Positions 8,525 through 16,027 of a stretch of 41,449 bases of DNA are shown in pieces. The stretch lies in assembly GCA_047632755.1 (NCBI GenBank), contig JBLIDT010000026.1:1-41449 (forward strand), in the 5' to 3' direction. The translations under genes and the position numbers were made by a program. Position 1 is the stretch's first letter. Every line of letters begins with the position of its first letter. The DNA comes from JAKVAV01 sp047632755. Lineage in GTDB: Bacteria > Bacteroidota > Bacteroidia > Flavobacteriales_D > Cryomorphaceae. The notes beneath the pieces are model-generated. The model made no database searches and was not told where the DNA came from. It saw only the letters and a program-made list of their open reading frames with translations.

Positions 8525-8830
8525 ATGTCCGAAACTGAGTATGTGTTTGAACACGATAAAGAGCGCCAAACCTTTGGTGTAAAAGTAAAAAGGGATTGGG
8601 TAGAGCTGGAGTATCGTGCCAATCGTGAAGGAAAGTTTTTCATTACAAATCTAGAAGGGCCTCCTGAATTGCTGGAGAATGGTCTTGGCGACAAAATGCT
8701 GGAGCATGCCTTGATTTATATAAGAGAAAATGACTACCGCCTCATTCCTTCTTGCAAAGCTATTAAAGACTACTTAAAAAGGTATCCTGAGCACGCCGAC
8801 CTAGTGGCTACTGGAATTCGATTGGGTTAA
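8525..8830 (+). CDS. YjdJ-type GNAT acetyltransferase
   Basis: A 101-residue minimal GNAT fold of the YjdJ family. The C-terminal signature is clear: GLGDKMLEHALIYIRENDYR then IPSCKAIKDYLKRYPE. The ATG at 8525 is preferred over an upstream in-frame start at 8453 because the extension would overlap the nitroreductase by about 70 bases and has no family similarity. The family uses acetyl-CoA but its acceptor is unknown. It sits directly before a YjdI-type ferredoxin, the same pairing as yjdI/yjdJ in E. coli. Confidence 0.82.
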   Translation: MSETEYVFEHDKERQTFGVKVKRDWVELEYRANREGKFFITNLEGPPELLENGLGDKMLEHALIYIRENDYRLIPSCKAIKDYLKRYPEHADLVATGIRLG

Positions 8831-8842
8831 GCATTTAAAGTT

Positions 8843-9259
8843 ATGATGATGAAGGAATACCAAAATGGCGATACTACGGTGGTGTGGAAGCCCGATCTCT
8901 GTTACCATTCCAAAAACTGTGTAAACAATCTCCCTAAGGTCTTTGATCCGAATCGTAAACCTTGGATCGCTGCAGAAAATGCTTCTGAACAAGAGTTGAG
9001 ATATGCTATAGATAAATGTCCTTCAGGTGCATTATCTTATAGATTTAAAGGTGAAGAAAAAAATATTGAAACTATGTCAACATCGATAGAACCATTAAAG
9101 AATGGACCAGTAATAATCAAAGGCAAATTGAGTTTAAAATCTGCCAATGGAGAACAAGAGCTAGAAAAAGAAATGATCGCCTTGTGCCGATGTGGTGCTT
9201 CTACCAAAAAACCTTTCTGTGACGGCAGCCATTCTAAAATTGATTTTGAGGCTGATTGA
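8843..9259 (+). CDS. YjdI-type (4Fe-4S) protein fused to a CDGSH iron-sulfur domain
   Basis: A 138-residue, two-domain protein. Residues 1-70 match the Fer4_19/YjdI family: Cys20, Cys26, the stretch KVFDPNRKPWI, and the cluster-ligand motif CPSGAL near 59. Residues about 85-138 are a CDGSH (mitoNEET-like) domain with the C-x-C-x2-S-x3-P-x-C-D-G-S-H motif intact (CRCGAS...PFCDGSH), which binds a 2Fe-2S cluster. It probably carries electrons or stores clusters in the cytosol. Three ATG codons in a row (8843, 8846, 8849) make the exact start uncertain. It ends the pirin operon. Confidence 0.88.
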   Translation: MMMKEYQNGDTTVVWKPDLCYHSKNCVNNLPKVFDPNRKPWIAAENASEQELRYAIDKCPSGALSYRFKGEEKNIETMSTSIEPLKNGPVIIKGKLSLKSANGEQELEKEMIALCRCGASTKKPFCDGSHSKIDFEAD

Positions 9260-9438
9260 AGAAACAATATTACCCAAGTCGTGTTATAGGGTAATTAAAA
9301 GGAACATTAATAAAGACCAATTGTAGTTGGTGGCCCCAAGTCGAAAAGTATTGGCAGGGCCTGTTGGATCATGGTTGATTAGGTTTTGGTTTAAGTTCCT
9401 TCCGGTTTTACTGGAAAAACACAGGTCCTGATAAAAAA

Positions 9439-9460
9439 GGGAGTCTCGCAAGAGGCTCCC
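9439..9460. terminator. bidirectional rho-independent terminator
   Basis: GGGAGTCTC (9439-9447) pairs with GAGGCTCCC (9452-9460) with one G-U pair around GCAA. TTTT follows on plus and TTTTTT on minus (AAAAAA at 9433-9438). It can end both the pirin operon (plus) and the lipoprotein gene at 9486 (minus). Confidence 0.78.
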
Positions 9461-9485
9461 TTTTCTTTCCTTCAATTCACGTCAC

Positions 9486-10034
9486 TTACTCCTCATTCTT
9501 AGTTGCTTCGATTTGGAGATCCAAAATCTTCTCCATCACTTCCAGGCTTTCTTTATCGATCTTGGAGTTTGTCTTTGCTTGTCTTTTCATAAAGCGAAAC
9601 ATGGCATTTTTCTTTATTTCATATGCAATGTAGACGGTGTAATCTTTCGTAGTCTCGTTGAAGTATTTTTCCTCACCAATTTTCCTTAAGTCAGCAAGGC
9701 CAGTGTTCATGACTTGTCTGGTGAGACTTTGAAATTTGTCGGCAACATCTGCACCTACGGCATTGTCCGTTTGACCTAAGTATTGATCGGTAACGTTGCG
9801 CATATTGGTGCTTACCTGTCCTGCCAACTGGTTCTTGGCTTCGATGTCTGCTTTTCCTCGTGCTATGTTAACCTTTATACTCGATCCCTTACCTGTACCC
9901 CTGAAAAACCGATCGTTTGACTCGTATTTTGATCCTGTAAAAGGTTCTTTTACTTTCTCGCCCATTGGTGATTGACTTCCACAGGCAACGAGAATTACTG
10001 CTGCAAATATTGATATCGGTATTTGAAATCTCAT
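9486..10034 (-). CDS. lipoprotein of unknown function
   Basis: An 182-residue predicted lipoprotein; the start at 10034 gives a clean lipoprotein signal peptide (MRFQIPISIFAAVILVACGS, lipid-modified Cys at residue 18). The longer open frame reaching 10418 would run through the divergent patatin gene and is rejected. The mature part is charged and mostly helical, with a segment on oligomer-like or stress-type secreted proteins (SSIKVNIARGKADIEAKNQL) reminiscent of LPP20/FlgT-type envelope proteins, but I cannot assign it. Terminator at 9439-9460. Confidence 0.75.
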   Translation of the reverse strand: MRFQIPISIFAAVILVACGSQSPMGEKVKEPFTGSKYESNDRFFRGTGKGSSIKVNIARGKADIEAKNQLAGQVSTNMRNVTDQYLGQTDNAVGADVADKFQSLTRQVMNTGLADLRKIGEEKYFNETTKDYTVYIAYEIKKNAMFRFMKRQAKTNSKIDKESLEVMEKILDLQIEATKNEE

Positions 10035-10110
10035 AATTTCTAAGTTTAAACTTTTACACGTAAAATTCATGCCAAAATAGCGTAAATTAGATTTCGAAGG
10101 TTCAATAAGA

Positions 10111-10917
10111 ATGACAAAAGCAGCTAAGACAGAATTGAAATGGGGTTTGGCGCTCAGCGGTGGCGGAGCCCGAGGGCTTGCAGAAGTAGGAGTATTGCAG
10201 GCTATTGACGAGTGCGGACTGAAGCCATCGTGCATTAGCGGCACGAGCATAGGCGCGGTAATAGGCTCTTTGTATGCCGCAGGCATGAAACCTACGGCCA
10301 TGCTCGAGCTCCTCTCTGGAAAAGGCTTTTTGAACTTATTTAGACTAAAGCCCAGTCTGTTGGGTTTGTTGGGTATGAAATATCTCCAAGAAGTGTTGGA
10401 TAAAAACCTTCCTGCCACTTTTGAAGAGCTGCAGATTCCACTTCATGTCTTCGCCACAAACTTAGCTAAGGGCAGTTGTGTTGATTTTCATTCGGGAGAA
10501 TTGCGACGGCCAATATTGGCATCAGCGAGTATTCCCATTCTATTTGAGCCAGTAGAGATCAATGGAGAAATGTATGTCGACGGGGGAGTCTTAAATAATC
10601 TACCTGCTGGAGCTTGTATACCTTCTTGTTCTTATGTTTTAGGTGTTGAGGTGAATAAGGGGAAGTTCACCCAAAACCTAAAGACAATGAAAAACGTCGC
10701 TCTTGAGGTTTTTCATTTGGTCGTAAATAGTAGTAGTCAGGAAGGCATGAAAATGTGCGATCATGTTTTGAGACCTGAAATGGAACCGTCGTTCGACCTT
10801 CTCGATTTTTCCAAAGCAAAAAGCCTCTTTGAATTAGGATATGAAGAAGGGATAGTATGGGCAGAAAAGTTTAAAGCAGAGCACATAGACCTATTAATTG
10901 AAACTGAAATTTCTTAA
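10111..10917 (+). CDS. patatin-like phospholipase
   Basis: A 268-residue single-domain patatin with no signal peptide, so probably cytosolic. The oxyanion motif GGGARG is at 17-22, the nucleophile elbow GTSIG at 44-48 (Ser46) and the catalytic Asp in DGG at residue 157, so the Ser-Asp dyad is complete. Related bacterial enzymes (RssA/YlbK group) hydrolyse acyl esters of lipids. It is followed two bases later by a universal stress protein gene, suggesting one transcript. Confidence 0.9.
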   Translation: MTKAAKTELKWGLALSGGGARGLAEVGVLQAIDECGLKPSCISGTSIGAVIGSLYAAGMKPTAMLELLSGKGFLNLFRLKPSLLGLLGMKYLQEVLDKNLPATFEELQIPLHVFATNLAKGSCVDFHSGELRRPILASASIPILFEPVEINGEMYVDGGVLNNLPAGACIPSCSYVLGVEVNKGKFTQNLKTMKNVALEVFHLVVNSSSQEGMKMCDHVLRPEMEPSFDLLDFSKAKSLFELGYEEGIVWAEKFKAEHIDLLIETEIS

Positions 10918-10919
10918 TC

Positions 10920-11357
10920 ATGAAAAAGATTCTTTTAGCCGTAGATAACGAAGCGGGAACGAAAGACTTGCTAGACTACGCAGGTAAGATGGCTTCCCTT
11001 TACAATGCCACTCTCTATATCTTGCACATTGCACGACCTGAGCCTGAGTTTGTCGGTTTCGATGTCGGCCCAGAATATATCCGGTTGGATGCAGCTCGTG
11101 AATACCGGGATGAGCATCGCTGGGTACAAAACTTGGCGAAGCAATTAGATTCTCGAAGTATTGATGCTCGAGCTTTGCTAATCCAAGGTTATGTTGCCGA
11201 AGAGATATTGAAGCAAGCTGATGATATCGAAGCAGAATTGGTTATTTGTGGATCGCACAAAAACGGATTTTTCTACAACCTATTTATGGAAAGTACAGCG
11301 ATAGAACTTAGCAAGAAATCGAAAAGACCATTGCTGATTTATCCAATGCCCGAATAG
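10920..11357 (+). CDS. universal stress protein (UspA family)
   Basis: A 145-residue single Usp domain: KKILLAVDNEAGTKDLLDYA at the N-terminus, and ELVICGSHKNGFF near 115-125. The usual ATP-binding pattern G-x2-G-x9-G-S/T is degenerate here (GSHKNG then MEST), so ATP binding is doubtful. Usp proteins act in the cytosol in stress survival. The gene starts two bases after the patatin stop and probably shares its promoter. Confidence 0.88.
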   Translation: MKKILLAVDNEAGTKDLLDYAGKMASLYNATLYILHIARPEPEFVGFDVGPEYIRLDAAREYRDEHRWVQNLAKQLDSRSIDARALLIQGYVAEEILKQADDIEAELVICGSHKNGFFYNLFMESTAIELSKKSKRPLLIYPMPE

Positions 11358-11377
11358 GCACTATCAGTGCAGTGATT
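11358..11377. terminator. possible weak terminator hairpin
   Basis: GCACT / AGTGC at 11358-11370 with a 3-base loop lies between the convergent universal stress and MFS genes. An AT-rich stretch (ATTATTTTTT, 11381-11390) follows only after ten bases, so this is a weak call. Confidence 0.3.
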
Positions 11378-11381
11378 TGAA

Positions 11382-12581
11382 TTATTTTTTAGCGTTAAGA
11401 TTTTTAATCAGTCCAAAAGTCACTAAAACAGAGAAGAAGCTGAGTGCATACCAGAGGAAGGTGTACCCTGAGGATTTGATTAAAAAAGTACCAATTGCAG
11501 GCGCTGCAATAAAGGCAATGCTGTATCCGACGGAGTACATACCCAGATAGCGGCCCCGCGATTTTTCGTCAGCTCTTTGCACCGTATACGATGTCATAAA
11601 AGGCATGGCTAGGATTTCAGAAATGCTCAGGAAGATCACCGAAAGCACCAAGATAACGATGCCTTCGGCAACGTTTAATACAAGTAAGCCCAAGCCCGCA
11701 AAAAATACGCCTAGACCTACCACACGTTTTAAAGAAACCTTGTTTCCGAGTTTTGCTACCAAAGGCATTTCTACCATAAATACGATAAGCCCATTGAGTG
11801 CCAATAGCCAACCGATCTGATTTTCAGGCAAAAGGTATACTTCTCGATAATAGAGGGGCAGAGTAATAAAGAGTTGGAAAAATATGGTGCCGTACCCCGC
11901 AACTAAAAAAATGAAAATCATAAAAGAAAAATCCTTCCAGGGTGGCAAAGGTTTTACTTGGCTTTCATCAATTGCAACCTCTTTTTTCTCCTTGTTCTTT
12001 GGAAGTCTTAGAAAATAAAGTGCAAACAAAAGACCCGCCATGATGCATGAAATTCCGTCTACATAGAAAAGTAAGTCGTAATTCTTGGCTGCCAAAAAAC
12101 CGCCAATAGCAGGGCCAATAGCGAACCCAAGGTTTGTTGCCATTCTATTTAGCGAATACGCTCTTGTGAGATTTTCTTTTTTGGCATACTGAGCCACTGC
12201 CGTGGAATTGGCTGGCCGAAGAGAGTCCGTCACTATGGTAGTGAGGAAAAATCCTAGAGCTAGGCCTTCGAAAGTTTCGACTTCCTTCAAAAATAAAAAG
12301 CAAATACCCCCACCAATCAAGGATCCTGTTTGCACTGCAAATGATCCTACTCGATCCGTCAACCATCCGCCCAGAAATGAACCTACTAAAGCTCCTGCTC
12401 CAAAAAGCGAAAGTATAATTCCGACCTCTTCTAAAGTAAGGCCTCTGGCCTCGCGCAAGTAAATGCTCAAGAAGGGCAGGACCATAGTGCCCGTCCTGTT
12501 GATCAATACGACAAAGGCTAGCACCCATGCAGGCTTTGATAAGCCACTGTAAGATTTTGTATAGAGTTTAAGTAGGTGCAA
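11382..12581 (-). CDS. MFS transporter
   Basis: A 399-residue major facilitator superfamily protein with about 12 hydrophobic helices. The loop 2-3 signature is visible near residue 70 (GSFLGGWLTDRVGSF). A soluble central loop near residues 195-215 is rich in Lys and Glu (LPKNKEKKEVAIDES). Family members of this size are mostly drug/proton antiporters or sugar and metabolite exporters; the substrate cannot be told. It is divergent from the DUF4421 gene at 12676, with 94 bases between the starts. Confidence 0.87.
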   Translation of the reverse strand: MHLLKLYTKSYSGLSKPAWVLAFVVLINRTGTMVLPFLSIYLREARGLTLEEVGIILSLFGAGALVGSFLGGWLTDRVGSFAVQTGSLIGGGICFLFLKEVETFEGLALGFFLTTIVTDSLRPANSTAVAQYAKKENLTRAYSLNRMATNLGFAIGPAIGGFLAAKNYDLLFYVDGISCIMAGLLFALYFLRLPKNKEKKEVAIDESQVKPLPPWKDFSFMIFIFLVAGYGTIFFQLFITLPLYYREVYLLPENQIGWLLALNGLIVFMVEMPLVAKLGNKVSLKRVVGLGVFFAGLGLLVLNVAEGIVILVLSVIFLSISEILAMPFMTSYTVQRADEKSRGRYLGMYSVGYSIAFIAAPAIGTFLIKSSGYTFLWYALSFFSVLVTFGLIKNLNAKK

Positions 12582-12601
12582 TTTGGACGATCAAGAAAGT
12601 C

Positions 12602-12609
12602 CAAAAATA
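12602..12609 (-). promoter_or_regulatory. -7 element TATTTTTG for the MFS gene
   Basis: CAAAAATA on plus is an exact TAnnTTTG on minus, 21 bases before the ATG at 12581. The -33 element is not evident. Confidence 0.4.
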
Positions 12610-12627
12610 GATTCATTTAGTCGATGA

Positions 12628-12656
12628 TTGATGAAATGATTTTATTGTCATCTTTG
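12628..12656 (+). promoter_or_regulatory. promoter candidate for the DUF4421 gene
   Basis: TTG at 12628-12630 and CATCTTTG at 12649-12656 (one mismatch to TAnnTTTG) are 18 bases apart. The TTG start at 12676 lies 20 bases after, which supports that unusual start codon. Confidence 0.4.
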
Positions 12657-12675
12657 GATCCAAAGTGAACAGGGT

Positions 12676-13740
12676 TTGAAAGATTCTTTTCGGGTAGTTG
12701 TTTCAATCGGTTTTCTATTTTTTCTGGATTGCTGCAATGCGCAAGAGATTGAACTGGGAGCAAATCTTGCTACCCAAAAAGCAGATCACGATACCACTTA
12801 TATCGAAACATTTCCTGACTACGTGACCGGGCGATTTTATCTTTCTCAGAAAAGCACCAGTATAGAATTTTTCGATGACGAGATGGGGGCAAATCTCTTT
12901 TATCAACCCAACACAAGTTTGAATTTAGGTGTTGGTGCTACGGTCAATGGGTTTACTCTCAACCTTGCCTATGGGTTTGATTTTCTAAATCCTGATGAAG
13001 GCAGAGGTGAAACGAGGTACCTCGACTTACAATCCCACATATACACCCGTCACTCGGTTATCGATTTTTACGGTCAGTTTTACAATGGTCTTTATCTTGA
13101 CAATACTTCGTCAGCATTGCCCGAGTGGGAAGATCCCTTTTATGTGAGACCTGATATGCGACTGCGGGTATTTGGTGTATCCTATCTCCATCTTTTTAAT
13201 GGGGAGAAGTTTTCTTACGCAGCTCCATTTGTCCACAATGAAGTTCAAAAGAAAAGTTCAGGTTCGTTTACCCTTGGGGGTGAGGTAACCTTGGTTTATG
13301 CCGACGGCGATAGCACCATGATATCCCCGTTGATTGATGATTCTTTGTTTACTCCATTAAGAGGAATAGATCAAGTGGCATTTTTTGACATTGGTCCAAA
13401 AGGAGGGTATTCCCATTCCTTTATATTTTTCAAGCATATGTTCGTCACATTGTCGGTGAGCGTTGGCGTCGGTATAGGCCCAACGCGCTACAGCTACGAA
13501 GACGGAACCAGGAAGGACGAGTGGTTAATTAACCCTTCCGGTACTTTTAGATTCGGGTTTGGGTACAATTCTCCTGAATGGTACTTAGGACTTACCGCAG
13601 TTCAAAGCAGTTTTCAAAATGCGGAATTTGAGACTCGAAACGGGATGGTTTTTGGAGTTGGGAACGTCAGGCTTAATTACGTCAAGCGTTTCCTAATTGG
13701 CCCAAAGCTTCAAACGAAGCTCGATAAACTACCTCTTTAA
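12676..13740 (+). CDS. DUF4421 outer-membrane beta-barrel protein
   Basis: A 354-residue exported protein that matches the DUF4421 family of Bacteroidota: DTTYIETFPDYVTGRFYLSQ after the signal peptide, then alternating strands, e.g. LNLGVGATVNGFTLNLAYGF, and a barrel-like C-terminal part. The start codon is TTG (12676), with AGGG just upstream; no ATG gives an intact signal peptide (KDSFRVVVSIGFLFFLDCCNAQ). Function unknown; the fold suggests an outer-membrane barrel. Its stop overlaps the stop of the convergent hemerythrin-like gene in the shared TTAA at 13737-13740. Confidence 0.78.
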   Translation: MKDSFRVVVSIGFLFFLDCCNAQEIELGANLATQKADHDTTYIETFPDYVTGRFYLSQKSTSIEFFDDEMGANLFYQPNTSLNLGVGATVNGFTLNLAYGFDFLNPDEGRGETRYLDLQSHIYTRHSVIDFYGQFYNGLYLDNTSSALPEWEDPFYVRPDMRLRVFGVSYLHLFNGEKFSYAAPFVHNEVQKKSSGSFTLGGEVTLVYADGDSTMISPLIDDSLFTPLRGIDQVAFFDIGPKGGYSHSFIFFKHMFVTLSVSVGVGIGPTRYSYEDGTRKDEWLINPSGTFRFGFGYNSPEWYLGLTAVQSSFQNAEFETRNGMVFGVGNVRLNYVKRFLIGPKLQTKLDKLPL

Positions 13741-14363
13741 TCGAGGGTAGGATTTAAGCGTTCCAGAAGTACACCGTCTTCTATGAATTCATGAAGGCTT
13801 AGCTCTTTGTTCAGTGAATTGAGTTTTTCAATTAGAATTCTGTGCGACATTGATCTTTCCTCAGTATCTCGATTTGAGTTCATTAGCATCATCAGTCCGT
13901 TCAGATCCACGAGCGAGTGCGGGTGATGAGCTTTGAAGTTTTCTGCATCGAAGCTGGTCTCGCTAGAATCCAGCATTTCTAGTGCCGCCGGGAAGAGCTG
14001 TTCTTCTTCATATTTGAAATGACTTATCAGTCCACTTCGAAATTGCCGAAAGAAGTAAAGGCCAAATTCTGAGATCAAAGCTGGGCAATCCTGTTGTTTC
14101 GTGAATATGTCCAATTGGCGTTCTATAGAAGGTAGGACGGTTCTTAGATAATGGCGATGAGATATGGTGAGAAAATCGACTATTACTGCTGCATTGAACT
14201 TATCAAACCAAGATGGTTTTGCGTGTTCTAAATCATCCATGCAAAGAATGAGTTCAGCCAAGAGTACATTACCCTCCGATTCTTTTTCTAAGATGGCCAT
14301 GTATCTATGAGCGAATGTTTCTGAGTCGGTAATGCTTAAAACTTCATTAAGGGAATAGCTCAT
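13737..14363 (-). CDS. hemerythrin-like protein
   Basis: A 208-residue, all-helical protein with spaced metal-ligand residues of the hemerythrin/RIC (YtfE, ScdA) type: SHRHYLRTVLP near residue 74, SHFKYEEEQLFPA near 122, HHPH near 147, and a final HEFIEDGVLLERLNP at the end. Such proteins hold a di-iron centre and serve in oxygen or NO sensing or iron-sulfur repair. The ATG at 14363 is chosen; 17 extra residues from 14414 look like untranslated sequence. The N-terminal part differs from the Cys-containing ScdA domain, so a repair role is not certain. Confidence 0.7.
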   Translation of the reverse strand: MSYSLNEVLSITDSETFAHRYMAILEKESEGNVLLAELILCMDDLEHAKPSWFDKFNAAVIVDFLTISHRHYLRTVLPSIERQLDIFTKQQDCPALISEFGLYFFRQFRSGLISHFKYEEEQLFPAALEMLDSSETSFDAENFKAHHPHSLVDLNGLMMLMNSNRDTEERSMSHRILIEKLNSLNKELSLHEFIEDGVLLERLNPTLD

Positions 14364-14509
14364 TGTATAATTTTCCCTGAAAGTAGCAGTGTGGAATTGG
14401 CTCCGCAATCGCACGAAAGTGGTATTTCAGAAAGAGGATAGCATATATTTCAGAAACACAGATAGTTAGAGGGTTTGTGAATGAGTTCGTATTTATTTAC
14501 TTTGCTTTG

Positions 14510-15130
14510 TTAAAGCTGCTCTTGGAAGAAGACTGCATAGCCTTTGTGTTTCTTCAATACCCTATTCGAAAGCTTTTTTGAGCGAATGACTTTTACTTTG
14601 CATTTGCTGCTGCAAGCTCTGTCGATCAGGATGATGGGAATTTGAGATTTCGTTACCTCAGTTAAATGAGATGAGTCAATTTCAAATACCGAGAAGCCTT
14701 CATCCATATATGTAGGAGCGAAGCCTAGAGAAATAGGCTCGGATTCTTCGAGTGCTTCGATGGCGACAATATGTAAGTTTCCGTCTCCTGAAATGGCGAA
14801 CCGATGAACGTAGCAAGAATCGTTTTGGTAAAGATCATGTCCGATCCATCCTGCAGGCAATTCTACTTCTTTCCATTTCGATGACGGTTCTTTCAAGCTA
14901 ACCATCGTTCCTTTAAGAGTGATGTAAAGAATGGGATAACAATGCCGATGAAAAGCTGTTGTGTCTCCCCTGGAAGCGCTAACATTTAGAACCCTTATTT
15001 GACCGTTCTCGAAAATTGGCTCGTGAAAATATTCCTTGTGCACAAATGGATAAGGGCTGTCTTGAGAAAATGCTGAATGTTGTAAGACAGTGATAACAAA
15101 AAGAAATAAAACAAGTCGTTGTGCAATCAT
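14510..15130 (-). CDS. secreted cupin-like protein
   Basis: A roughly 206-residue exported protein with signal peptide MIAQRLVLFLFVITVLQHSAFSQ; an in-frame ATG nine bases earlier (15139) is equally possible. The mature part looks like a small cupin: QIRVLNVSASRGDTTAFHRH, then YITLKGTMVSL, followed by strands and a Cys-x3-Cys (ACSSKCKVKV) near the C-terminus. Metal binding via the FHRHCYP His residues is likely. The C-terminal segment (about 150-206) is outside the cupin and unassigned. It is divergent from the gene at 15175 by only 44 bases. Confidence 0.72.
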   Translation of the reverse strand: MIAQRLVLFLFVITVLQHSAFSQDSPYPFVHKEYFHEPIFENGQIRVLNVSASRGDTTAFHRHCYPILYITLKGTMVSLKEPSSKWKEVELPAGWIGHDLYQNDSCYVHRFAISGDGNLHIVAIEALEESEPISLGFAPTYMDEGFSVFEIDSSHLTEVTKSQIPIILIDRACSSKCKVKVIRSKKLSNRVLKKHKGYAVFFQEQL

Positions 15131-15174
15131 TTCCGGCATGGTTATTACATTTAGACACAACAAATCAAAAAAAC

Positions 15175-15552
15175 ATGAAAATTAAACTAATCTTAACAGC
15201 CTTTGCCTTTGCCATTGCATCTTTTTCTTTTGCTCAAACCGATCAAGCAATGTCTGCTGATGACCAAATCAAGAAACAATCTACGCAGCTTACCGAACAA
15301 ATGACTTCTTTCCTCGATTTGGATGAAAATCAAGTGAAGAGAATGGAAGGATTGAATTTGTCGTTAATGAAGAAAAAAGCCGAATTGAAAGGCATGGATC
15401 TATCTGAAAGTGAAATGGCTGAAAAAGTCAGCGCTTTTGAAGCCAGACACAACGCCACGATTCAGCAGGTTCTGAGTGAGGAGCAATACAAAAAGTTTCA
15501 AGCAAAGTATGCCGACGTCAAGATGACGAAAAAGGATAAAGTCAAGAAATAA
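15175..15552 (+). CDS. small secreted helical protein (Spy/DUF4890-like)
   Basis: A 125-residue exported protein: signal peptide MKIKLILTAFAFAIASFSFAQ, then an all-helical, charged mature part with an LDLDENQVKRMEGLN stretch and VLSEEQYKKFQAKYADV, a pattern like LTxxQ/Spy-type periplasmic proteins and the Bacteroidota DUF4890 family. Such proteins can be chaperones or metal responsive, but no function is proven here. The ATG at 15175 is chosen because the upstream in-frame extension to 15121 lies in the divergent cupin gene. A strong terminator follows at 15565. Confidence 0.78.
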   Translation: MKIKLILTAFAFAIASFSFAQTDQAMSADDQIKKQSTQLTEQMTSFLDLDENQVKRMEGLNLSLMKKKAELKGMDLSESEMAEKVSAFEARHNATIQQVLSEEQYKKFQAKYADVKMTKKDKVKK

Positions 15553-15564
15553 GGAACTCAAATT

Positions 15565-15590
15565 AAAAGGGTGCGAGAGCACCCTTTTTT
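15565..15590 (+). terminator. rho-independent terminator
   Basis: AAAAGGGTGC (15565-15574) and GCACCCTTTT (15579-15588) form a perfect 10-bp stem around GAGA, followed by T residues (T-tract 15585-15590). It ends the Spy-like gene and separates it from the META lipoprotein. Confidence 0.88.
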
Positions 15591-15601
15591 AGTTTATACC
15601 A

Positions 15602-16024
15602 ATGAGAAAATTAATACTCGCCTTTCTTCCATTCATTTTTTTCTCCTGCTCCACGGTAGAGAAGGTAACCGACAATACCACTCTTATAAATATTCTTATA
15701 AGCAATGAGTGGGTGCTGGAAAGCCTCAATGGTGGTTCCGTCAATGCGGACGATTATATGAAGGGCCTACCTTCTCTATTATTCAAGAAAGATGGAGGGA
15801 TGCAAGGGTCGACTGGTTGCAATTCCTTTTCAGGGAAGTTTGCCTTAGGAGATGAGCTGAAGCTCGATCCAGGTGCTATGACCAAAATGAACTGTTCAGG
15901 TACTGGCGAATCAGATTTCTTAAACGCCCTTCAAAGTTCCACATCCATCGATGTAGTTGAAGATGATCTCGTTTTGAAAAATGCAGCAGATGAGCTCCTT
16001 CGTTTTACTCCTGCCAATGACTAG
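15602..16024 (+). CDS. META domain lipoprotein (HslJ-like)
   Basis: A 140-residue lipoprotein; signal peptide MRKLILAFLPFIFFSCS with the lipid-modified Cys at residue 16. The META domain follows: NEWVLESLNGG, then FKKDGGMQGSTGCNSFSGKF (the typical GxxGCNxxxGxY-like core) and GAMTKMNCSGTGESDFLNAL (the typical TxMxC motif). The family includes HslJ and is linked to envelope stress and antibiotic tolerance. Only three bases separate it from the formate-THF ligase gene, an unexpected pairing that may simply be shared transcription. Confidence 0.88.
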   Translation: MRKLILAFLPFIFFSCSTVEKVTDNTTLINILISNEWVLESLNGGSVNADDYMKGLPSLLFKKDGGMQGSTGCNSFSGKFALGDELKLDPGAMTKMNCSGTGESDFLNALQSSTSIDVVEDDLVLKNAADELLRFTPAND

Positions 16025-16027
16025 TTT

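Noticed and set aside
9284..9475. Minus-strand frame of 63 codons next to the pirin operon
   Set aside because: Its start lies inside the terminator at 9439-9460 and it has no family features.
10035..10418. N-terminal extension of the minus-strand lipoprotein gene
   Set aside because: It overlaps the patatin gene on plus and would destroy the lipoprotein signal peptide starting at 10034.
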